NCBI GenBank assembly: GCA_040797825.1
Contig: JBFNEZ010000103.1
Location: forward strand, 1 to 13,274
Reading direction: 5' to 3'
Length of the DNA: 13,274 nt
From: Geosporobacter sp040797825
GTDB taxonomy: Bacteria > Bacillota > Clostridia > Peptostreptococcales > Thermotaleaceae
The translations under genes were made by a program, and so were the position numbers. The notes beneath the pieces are model-generated. The model was not told the origin of the DNA. It did no database searches and was given only the letters and a program-made list of their open reading frames with translations. Positions 1 to 5,694 of the stretch are shown here, piece after piece; position 1 is the stretch's first letter; each line of letters starts with the position of its first letter.

Positions 1-1379
1 TGATGAATATCTTCAATCCGTTTCATGTCAGCCAGTATTTTAGGAAGCTTCATACCCACCTCATTGAGCGTTATACTGGAAGCAAAGAAGCTGGCCATAA
101 TACTCTGAAATGCAACCAAGGCACCTACAGTTAATTCTCCATGTATGATTAGATAACCGCCTGTATAGAGGACAGCCACCGTAGTGAGCATGGAAATAAG
201 CGACGGAAGATTCATGAGTCCTTGGATATGGGCACTTGCTTCTTGCTTCTCATTGATTAATTTCCCTTGATATCCGGCCCATTTTTCAAAAAAGGCCTGC
301 TCAGAGCTAGTCGTTTTGATTGTCTCAATTAATTGAATATCAGATATGGAAGCCCCCATAAGCTTCATATTGGACATACTGATGCGGTTGTTCATGGCTT
401 CTTGAACCTTCATATTCCATGCTAAAATAACCAAATTGACCATAGACAAAGCCAGGATCAAGGCTGTGAGCAAGGGGTTATAATAAAACAAAGCAATAAT
501 AAATACAATCATAGCCATGGAAGCTGCCAGCCCATTTACCAAATCGATTGCCATAAAGGCTGTTACATTATCTACATTTCTTACCCTAGCACTCACATCT
601 CCAGCATAGCGCTGCATAAAAAAATTCGCCGGCAGGTGTATTGTCTTCCAAATCAGCCTGCTGTTCTCGCTCAGTCTGATTTTTTCCAAAAGACGAGAAT
701 TAAGAATACGATAACTATAGTTTGACAAACCCCTGAGCCCTGCAACGACCAACAAACCAAGAAGCACTCCTACAAGCCAATGACTCCGTCCATTGAGCCA
801 GACTTCATCCAGGAATACCTTCGCCAGCCAAGCTAGGAATAGGGTAGGCAGTGTCATCATAAACCCTAAAAAGCCTGTATGGACTATCTCCGGTTTATAT
901 CTGTTCAACAGCTTCGTAAAATTATCAAGGCTCATTTGACTGCTTCCCGAAGGCTGAAATTCCCCAGTTTTTTCAAATGCAATGACTATACCCGTAAAAG
1001 AACGATTGAAAAGATCCCGCTCCACCGTTCGCCTCCCACTGGCCGGGTCATTAAGATAATATTTGCCCTTGTGACAGCCTTCCAGCACTAAAAAGTGATT
1101 CATATTCCAGTGAATGATCAAGGGCATTGGAAGCTCCGCCACGGACTCAGTATCCTTACGGTATCCCTGGGCGTTTAACCCATAGGAACGGGCAGCCTTC
1201 AACAGATTGCTGGCCTTGCTCCCATCACGATTTACACCGCATTTTTCACGAACCTCCTCCAACGGAACAAACTTTTTGAAATATCCCAGTATCATTGTTA
1301 GCGAAGCAGCTCCACATTCAACGGCTTCCATTTGCAGTACAGTGGGAACTCTTTTAATAGACTTTGACACTGGACTCAC
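1..1379 (-). CDS. NHLM-type bacteriocin ABC exporter with N-terminal C39 peptidase (3' end outside window)
   Basis: Partial gene: 459 codons are visible and the rest lies beyond the left edge. The N-terminal domain is a C39 (double-glycine) peptidase. It reads VPTVLQMEAVECGAASL, with catalytic Cys at about residue 22, His at about 95 (NMNHFLVLEG) and Asp at about 111 (YYLNDPASG). This domain cuts leader peptides after Gly-Gly on the cytoplasmic side during export. A hydrophobic exporter membrane domain follows at roughly residues 165-440, and the visible part ends in the linker (ILADMKRIEDI) that precedes an ATPase domain, which is not in the window. The start is a GTG at 1379 that overlaps the stop of the upstream secretion gene as GTGA, suggesting translational coupling. 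The pairing with a HlyD-like protein and a Nif11-leader precursor matches the NHLM peptidase/permease/ATP-binding family. The family call is confident; the exact substrate is inferred from the neighbouring precursor. Confidence 0.93.
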   Translation of the reverse strand, partial: MSPVSKSIKRVPTVLQMEAVECGAASLTMILGYFKKFVPLEEVREKCGVNRDGSKASNLLKAARSYGLNAQGYRKDTESVAELPMPLIIHWNMNHFLVLEGCHKGKYYLNDPASGRRTVERDLFNRSFTGIVIAFEKTGEFQPSGSSQMSLDNFTKLLNRYKPEIVHTGFLGFMMTLPTLFLAWLAKVFLDEVWLNGRSHWLVGVLLGLLVVAGLRGLSNYSYRILNSRLLEKIRLSENSRLIWKTIHLPANFFMQRYAGDVSARVRNVDNVTAFMAIDLVNGLAASMAMIVFIIALFYYNPLLTALILALSMVNLVILAWNMKVQEAMNNRISMSNMKLMGASISDIQLIETIKTTSSEQAFFEKWAGYQGKLINEKQEASAHIQGLMNLPSLISMLTTVAVLYTGGYLIIHGELTVGALVAFQSIMASFFASSITLNEVGMKLPKILADMKRIEDIH

Positions 1380-2212
1380 CTCCCATACATGACTAAATCC
1401 ATGGGTTTCTTCATTTCCAGTATAAAATCTGCATCGCACAGCGTTCCTTCATAAATATCAAAGGGAGGTCCATCGGGCGTTGACCATTGATAACCGCTAG
1501 TAGTTTTATCATTCAAGATGAGGTCTACCTCAACTTCAAGCACCACCCGTCCATCGGAAAATCGAGATACCAATGCTTCTGATCCCAGGAGGACCAGTAG
1601 TCTTTGTCTGCTCACAGGATACTCAGATACTTGCTGTACCACGCCCTTGATAAAACCATATTCTTCTTTATTTACATTAGAAGGCTGAATATGGGCATCC
1701 ATTCCCTGTCTTAAATTTTTCCCCTGCTCTATCGGAACAAAAATAATTGCTTCTAGTATATTCTGTTCTTCTGTGGCAGATATCACGCTGAATAGTTTTT
1801 CCTTGCTTTCTACAAAATCTCCAGGGAGTGAGCGCACCTCTGATACACGCCCATTAATCTCTGCAATGATATCCATCCTCTTCCCGTTCCCACTCTCATC
1901 CTGCACTTCCAGGCTGGCTACAATTTCTCCTTCCCGGACATACTCCCTCTGCTTAACCAATATATCACGGATAATTCCTTGCTCCTTGGAAATGATATAG
2001 TGCACACCTCCATCCGGCATAATGATTCCGCTTCCTTGTAAAGTTACTGGAATGGAGCCCTTAAATCCCCAAAAAATTCCTGCTGCTATAATAAAAACTA
2101 TTCCAAAAACCATAAAATGGATTTTTCGGTCTGTAATTCTTATAGCCTGGTCTAAGCTGTCAGGGGAGGTTATCTCTGACATTGCTTCTTTTCTAAACAG
2201 ATTATGTTCCAT
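1376..2212 (-). CDS. NHLM bacteriocin system secretion protein, HlyD-like membrane fusion protein
   Basis: This protein of about 278 residues has a short cytoplasmic N-terminus, one membrane helix at about residues 32-50 (FMVFGIVFIIAAGIFWGF) and an extracytoplasmic region with HlyD/biotinyl-lipoyl-like character (VKQREYVREGEIVASLEVQ, then INGRVSEVRSLPGDFVESKEKLFSV). It lacks the long coiled coil of classical HlyD, as usual for the short NHLM secretion proteins. It probably partners the C39 ABC exporter to carry the matured peptide outward. An in-frame ATG at 2227 would add five residues, but GAGGAG lies 7 nt before the ATG at 2212, so 2212 is preferred. It sits 42 nt after the epimerase-like gene and overlaps the exporter start by 4 nt, consistent with one operon. 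Family assignment is by overall pattern and context. Confidence 0.88.
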   Translation of the reverse strand: MEHNLFRKEAMSEITSPDSLDQAIRITDRKIHFMVFGIVFIIAAGIFWGFKGSIPVTLQGSGIIMPDGGVHYIISKEQGIIRDILVKQREYVREGEIVASLEVQDESGNGKRMDIIAEINGRVSEVRSLPGDFVESKEKLFSVISATEEQNILEAIIFVPIEQGKNLRQGMDAHIQPSNVNKEEYGFIKGVVQQVSEYPVSRQRLLVLLGSEALVSRFSDGRVVLEVEVDLILNDKTTSGYQWSTPDGPPFDIYEGTLCDADFILEMKKPMDLVMYGR

Positions 2213-2254
2213 AGCATTACTCCTCATCCTTATTTATGGCTGTAGAAATACAAG

Positions 2255-3199
2255 CTATAATTTTAGGTATTTTGCGTATTGAAGGCCTAATAGAAACTCC
2301 TTCATGAAAGGCTCCATATTCCGAAGAAAGTCGTCATCTCCAGCAATTTCGTGGCATAAATGGCACATTGAAACATATTTATTCTGTTTATTTTTCAGAA
2401 AGCAGCCTTTGGCTTCCCCGAACTCCTTCAGCCACTTTGGCCCCCTCCATGTTATGATATTTAAAAATATAGAGTTTTCCTTAGCCTTTAGCAGTTCATC
2501 CAATGATAATTCATAGGCTGACCCAAACCCCATGGCGCTTCCTTTAATACCCGGACTACAGCAGGGATAGCAGGAGCCGTCGGGCAGGATGGTCAACTTA
2601 TCCATATCGGTGCATCTTCCGCTATAATCACCAAAAATAAGTTCTTCAATTGGTATTTCTCTTGCTCTCCCCATGGGTACACATGCACCCTTGTGCCAGC
2701 TGTAGTGACTGTACTTCATTTGAAGGGGGTGCATCGATGATCCTTTAACCAGTATCTCATATATTTTCAGCGGAATTTGAACCCTTTCATTTGCTGTGAG
2801 TATGTTTTCTATATACCCATAGGGCACAAAGGGCTGGTGAAATTCATCTGTACTGAGTACAAGCTCATTTAATCCCTTTTCCTTAAGGCCCTTTAGCTTA
2901 TGCAATGCATCCTCAGGAGTTTTTCCCCAGAAGCCATTGGTTGTCAATGAGGTTTTAAAGCCAAGGCTGGAGGCATATTCTATAATTTTAACCACTTCAT
3001 CCTCATAGAGCAAAGCTTCTCCGCCGGAGATGCCCACTTTGTCAAAGGCACTGCTTTCAAATGCCTGATCAATATAATGAAATGCCTCCTCCAGCTTCAT
3101 CTTAGACTGAACTCTTGGATGGCTTTCGAAACAACAGTGCCCACAGCTTGCGTTGCATGCAAGGGTATATATTAAACCTAACCTGAGTAAGTTGTCCAT
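2255..3199 (-). CDS. Radical SAM peptide-modifying enzyme, YydG/EpeE-like (candidate peptide epimerase)
   Basis: Protein of 314 residues. The radical SAM cluster motif CNASCGHC is at residues 15-22 and a GGE motif (ISGGEALL) at about 59-61. Several stretches recall Bacillus subtilis YydG from memory: CNASCxHCCF, TNGFWG, DEFHQPFV (DEYHAPFV in YydG), the CYPCCSPG cysteine cluster at about 210-217, and a WRGPKWL segment. Further cysteines at about 196, 266, 279 and 282 could ligate an auxiliary iron-sulfur cluster. YydG/EpeE converts L-Val and L-Ile residues to D-configured forms by hydrogen abstraction, with a cysteine as hydrogen donor; a similar reaction here is inference. An in-frame ATG at 3232 exists, but AAAGGTGG sits about 6 nt before the ATG at 3199, and the longer form would begin inside the upstream hairpin, so 3199 is chosen. 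The gene follows the precursor directly. Radical SAM identity is near certain; epimerase function is likely but unproven. Confidence 0.87.
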   Translation of the reverse strand: MDNLLRLGLIYTLACNASCGHCCFESHPRVQSKMKLEEAFHYIDQAFESSAFDKVGISGGEALLYEDEVVKIIEYASSLGFKTSLTTNGFWGKTPEDALHKLKGLKEKGLNELVLSTDEFHQPFVPYGYIENILTANERVQIPLKIYEILVKGSSMHPLQMKYSHYSWHKGACVPMGRAREIPIEELIFGDYSGRCTDMDKLTILPDGSCYPCCSPGIKGSAMGFGSAYELSLDELLKAKENSIFLNIITWRGPKWLKEFGEAKGCFLKNKQNKYVSMCHLCHEIAGDDDFLRNMEPFMKEFLLGLQYAKYLKL

Positions 3200-3217
3200 T
3201 TTGCACCACCTTTCAGT

Positions 3218-3255
3218 AAATATAATAAGCACACGGCTGTGTGCTTATTATATTT
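3218..3255 (-). promoter_or_regulatory. Perfect 17-bp hairpin between precursor and second radical SAM gene
   Basis: Positions 3218-3234 (AAATATAATAAGCACAC) are the exact reverse complement of 3239-3255, with a 4-nt loop at 3235-3238. In the transcribed direction it begins 4 nt after the precursor stop and ends about 18 nt before the epimerase-like start. The descending arm ends in UUAUUAUAUUU, which is U-rich but not a clean U-run. It could be a partial terminator or a 3'-end stabiliser that gives more precursor than enzyme message, a common arrangement in RiPP operons. The structure is seen directly; the role is inferred. Confidence 0.75.
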
Positions 3256-3259
3256 GACA

Positions 3260-3487
3260 TTAGAAAATAACAGATACATACACTGTGCAACCATAGCCGC
3301 CAGCCACTTGATCCAGCTGGTCATCGGAAACCTTGCTGGCATCCTCCAGCTCCTTAACTGTAATGTTATAGCCTAGGTCTTTCGCAAGAGCCACTTGCTC
3401 TTCCTTTGTTTTACATGCTTTAAATTGCTTCTGCAGATTTTCATCTGCACTTACTTTTTCAACTAAACTTTTTAATGCTTCTGACAT
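3260..3487 (-). CDS. Nif11-leader RiPP precursor peptide, double-glycine cleavage site, 11-residue core
   Basis: Precursor of 75 residues. Residues 1-64 form a Nif11-type leader: an N-terminal helix (MSEALKSLVEKVSADENLQKQF), the Nif11-like stretch CKTKEEQVALAKDLGYNITV, then the acidic SDDQLDQVAGG segment that ends in Gly-Gly. Cleavage after GG would release YGCTVYVSVIF, an 11-residue hydrophobic core with one Cys, two Tyr and several beta-branched residues. The start has a very strong ribosome site (GAGGAGGTG, about 7 nt upstream). The gene sits 24 nt after the SPASM maturase and 60 nt before the epimerase-like gene, in an operon with a C39 exporter suited to this leader. A second Cys lies in the leader (residue 25). 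The core has much less Cys than many Nif11-derived peptides. The precursor role is strongly supported by leader and context; the final product is unknown. Confidence 0.93.
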   Translation of the reverse strand: MSEALKSLVEKVSADENLQKQFKACKTKEEQVALAKDLGYNITVKELEDASKVSDDQLDQVAGGYGCTVYVSVIF

Positions 3488-3511
3488 ATTCTCACCTCCT
3501 CATATAATGAA

Positions 3512-4849
3512 TTATTCTTCTGAAATTTTGAATAGTTGTTGGACTTCCTTCTTTAGTCTTTTATTTTCATAGGCCTTGTTTATAAAATAGAGGCATCTTT
3601 GTCTTATACCCTCGCATAAGGCTGCTTGATTTTCATCTTTGCTTATACAGCCACCTGCACAAAGATATTTTGCAAAGCATTCCTCACATCTGCTGCTGCA
3701 GTTCACATTTCTCTCTCCAAGACTTCGAATTTTCTCGTCATTAAAATGCATCTGGTTTTGGTTGAAATCATAGCGTCCAATTTTCATAGACTCACTTTTT
3801 TCCTCCATACATGCATACATATCTCCGCTTAGGCTCACACTCCAGTTGGGTCTGGCAGTGGATGAGCAATAATGTCTTCTGGGGTTGAGATGGATGCTTC
3901 CATGCTTTACTTGTACTTTTATGGAAGTGCTTTCAGCATATCGGATTGCACAAAGCAGCTGTTCGTCAAAGCTCTGCTGATCGACGGCCAATTCCATTTG
4001 CTCCCCAGAAGCCCTGCCTATTAAATTCACCTGCCCGAAAGAAATCATACTTCCAGGAAAGTGTTCATGAAAAAAATCGATGGTATCCTTTAAATGATAA
4101 AGATTGTGCCTGGTCACAACACCACTGAAGCACACCTTCATCCCACTTTTGAATAAAGCTTTACTATTTTCAAATACCCGATGAAATGAAGGTTCTCCCT
4201 TGACAAACGGCCGGTGGAGGTTTTGGACCCAGGGCAAGCCTTCAAAGGATATGGATACAATATGAAAATGTTGGATGATGAAGGCCCTCAGCCCATCATC
4301 AAAAGCACCATTGGTGGGCAATACAAAAATTGGCTTTATTTTAGCTGTTTTTGCCTTCTCAATAGCTGTCATAACAGTGTATCGAAGCAAATCCGGAACA
4401 AAGGTGGGCTCTGCATCGTTTGTAAAAGCAATCCAACAAGTTGTGCGTTCTTTGTAGCAGGGTGATGCATATAAATGATGAAAATAGGCATCGAGAATCC
4501 TATCTATGTGTTCTTTTTGCTGAAACTTATAGCCGCCATCTCCACGTCCTGCATAGCAGTAAATGCATCGCATATTGCAGCCTGTTGACAAATCAATATT
4601 CAGCATGGGGAGGCCCTTTTGCATCCCATCCAAGTCCTTCAGAGGCATTTTTTGAAGCGCTTTGATTAAACTATTTAAATGTGAATTTTCCTTTAAGTCT
4701 TCTTGGGAGGCAATATTACTGCTGAGGATCCTATCTGCCATATTCTCCTCAATCAGCTCTACCCACCCTCGAACAGGTGCATAAATAAGTTTTTTGTCCA
4801 AAGCTTTTTCATAGGGCAATATATACACTTCTTCATCCAATAATATCAT
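3512..4849 (-). CDS. Radical SAM/SPASM peptide maturase
   Basis: Protein of 445 residues. Residues 1-80 (YILPYEKALDKKLIYAPVRGWVELI) precede the catalytic domain and may serve in leader recognition. The radical SAM motif CNMRCIYC spans residues 91-98. Instead of the usual GGEPT motif the protein has TNDAEPTF (about 143-150). The C-terminus is a canonical SPASM domain: Cys328, G-x4-Cys347, Cys384, then Cys388-x2-Cys391-x5-Cys397-x3-Cys401, Cys412 and Cys419, enough for two auxiliary [4Fe-4S] clusters. SPASM enzymes of this sort install thioether or carbon-carbon cross-links on precursor peptides; with one core Cys, a single thioether is the simplest guess. It is the first gene of the operon, with promoter, and AGAAGGTG about 7 nt before the ATG. 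The fold and class are certain; the bond formed is not. Confidence 0.93.
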   Translation of the reverse strand: MILLDEEVYILPYEKALDKKLIYAPVRGWVELIEENMADRILSSNIASQEDLKENSHLNSLIKALQKMPLKDLDGMQKGLPMLNIDLSTGCNMRCIYCYAGRGDGGYKFQQKEHIDRILDAYFHHLYASPCYKERTTCWIAFTNDAEPTFVPDLLRYTVMTAIEKAKTAKIKPIFVLPTNGAFDDGLRAFIIQHFHIVSISFEGLPWVQNLHRPFVKGEPSFHRVFENSKALFKSGMKVCFSGVVTRHNLYHLKDTIDFFHEHFPGSMISFGQVNLIGRASGEQMELAVDQQSFDEQLLCAIRYAESTSIKVQVKHGSIHLNPRRHYCSSTARPNWSVSLSGDMYACMEEKSESMKIGRYDFNQNQMHFNDEKIRSLGERNVNCSSRCEECFAKYLCAGGCISKDENQAALCEGIRQRCLYFINKAYENKRLKKEVQQLFKISEE

Positions 4850-4894
4850 CCTTCAGCACCTTCTTCTTTTGGGGACTATGGTTCTGTTGTATTA

Positions 4895-4924
4895 ATTGTA
4901 ATACTTTTCGATGTTTTCTGACAA
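4895..4924 (-). promoter_or_regulatory. Predicted promoter of the RiPP operon
   Basis: On the minus strand TTGTCA (4924-4919) and TACAAT (4900-4895) are 18 bp apart, each one mismatch from the sigma-A consensus. Transcription would start near 4888, leaving a leader of about 39 nt before the first maturase ATG. It lies downstream of the terminator of the two-component operon and immediately downstream of the AAGTACAGT repeats. Confidence 0.6.
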
Positions 4925-4931
4925 TGTGCAG

Positions 4932-4986
4932 AAGTACAGTTTTAAAAAAAATAAAAGTACAGTCCTTTTTATATTAGACTGTACTT
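4932..4986 (-). promoter_or_regulatory. Three AAGTACAGT operator-like repeats at 23-bp spacing
   Basis: AAGTACAGT occurs at 4932-4940 and 4955-4963, and its exact complement ACTGTACTT at 4978-4986. The centres are 4936, 4959 and 4982, so both steps are 23 bp, about two helical turns. Relative to the predicted RiPP promoter start they centre near -48, -71 and -94, where activators usually bind. The adjacent NarL-type regulator is the obvious candidate binder. The repeats are seen directly; binding is inferred. Confidence 0.6.
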
Positions 4987-4988
4987 TT
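4944..4988 (-). terminator. Intrinsic terminator after the response regulator gene
   Basis: In the minus direction a perfect 12-bp stem (4988-4977 with 4964-4953, AAAAGTACAGTC and its complement, 12-nt loop) is followed by TTTTATTTTTTTT down to 4944. It starts about 38 nt after the response regulator stop and separates the two-component operon from the RiPP operon. Its stem is built from two of the operator-like repeats. Confidence 0.85.
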
Positions 4989-5025
4989 TGATAGTATTGA
5001 ACGATGCTTCACAGCCATATGTCGG

Positions 5026-5691
5026 CTATTTATATTCTGCAAGCCCCATACGGGCCGCATAGGCAATCACCTGAGCCCTGTTTTCCAGGTGTAATAGCTC
5101 AAGAATTCTTCCCATATGATATTTCACGGTACGTTCCGAGAGTCCCAATATTTCCCCTGTTTCTTTATAAGTGACTCCCTTTGCCACCATCTCAAGGACC
5201 TCCAGCTGCCGGTCGGTGAGCTGTCCACGTACTGCATCCTCTGATATTTCCTGAGTCTCTTGATTGCCTGTATTGCGTCTGAACTCCTTCAGCAATCTGG
5301 TAGCAAGACCCGGTGAAAGCGGAACCTCATTCTTTTCCAGAGAAAACAACATATCCACCAGATTCTGAGCGTTGGTATTTTTCAATAAATATCCTGATGC
5401 ACCACACTTTACCGCATCAAACAAATCATCATCCTCATCGGATGTAGTCAGCATTATAACCTTGATATCCGGCATTTCTGCTTTGATAAGCTTTAGTGCA
5501 TCCAATCCGCTGCACCCGGGCATCCGAATATCCATTAAAATAATGTTTGGTTTTAGTATACTTGCTTTTTCAAAGGCTTCCCTGCCGTTATTTGCTACCC
5601 CGATTACATCAATTCCATGGGTTCCCAGAAGATATTGAAGCCCTTCAATAAACAGAGCATGATCATCTACCAGCATCAATTTCATTTGCAT
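5026..5691 (-). CDS. NarL/FixJ-family response regulator
   Basis: Protein of 221 residues with two domains. The receiver domain (about 1-120) has the acidic pair Asp9-Asp10 (LVDDH), phospho-acceptor Asp54 (ILMDIRMPG), the conserved Thr in MLTT (about 82-83) and Lys104 (YLLKN). The LuxR-type helix-turn-helix (about 158-218) reads LTDRQLEVLEMVAKG, then LSERTVKYHMGRILELL. Phosphorylation by the kinase encoded just upstream should promote dimerisation and DNA binding. The start at 5691 has GGAGGG 7 nt upstream, a site embedded in the last codons of the kinase gene; the gap between them is 3 nt, so translation is probably coupled. Because the gene lies directly upstream of the RiPP operon and of its repeat-bearing promoter, that operon is the most likely target. 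No key residue is missing. Confidence 0.95.
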   Translation of the reverse strand: MQMKLMLVDDHALFIEGLQYLLGTHGIDVIGVANNGREAFEKASILKPNIILMDIRMPGCSGLDALKLIKAEMPDIKVIMLTTSDEDDDLFDAVKCGASGYLLKNTNAQNLVDMLFSLEKNEVPLSPGLATRLLKEFRRNTGNQETQEISEDAVRGQLTDRQLEVLEMVAKGVTYKETGEILGLSERTVKYHMGRILELLHLENRAQVIAYAARMGLAEYK

Positions 5692-5694
5692 ATT

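Noticed and set aside
1337..1344. AGTACAGT inside the exporter gene, considered as a fourth operator
   Set aside because: It encodes conserved C39 peptidase residues, stands alone without 23-bp partners, and has no promoter beside it.
3199..3232. Longer start for the YydG-like enzyme (MLIIFTERWCK extension)
   Set aside because: The extra codons overlap the perfect hairpin and lack a ribosome site, while AAAGGTGG sits correctly before the ATG at 3199.
4214..4665. Overlapping plus-strand open frames inside the SPASM maturase gene
   Set aside because: They are shadows of the minus-strand gene, which has a complete set of catalytic motifs; the plus frames lack ribosome sites.
4974..5018. 14-codon minus-strand frame (MAVKHRSILSKSTV) between the response regulator and the terminator, considered as a signal peptide
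   Set aside because: No ribosome site precedes it and its last codons are part of the terminator stem.
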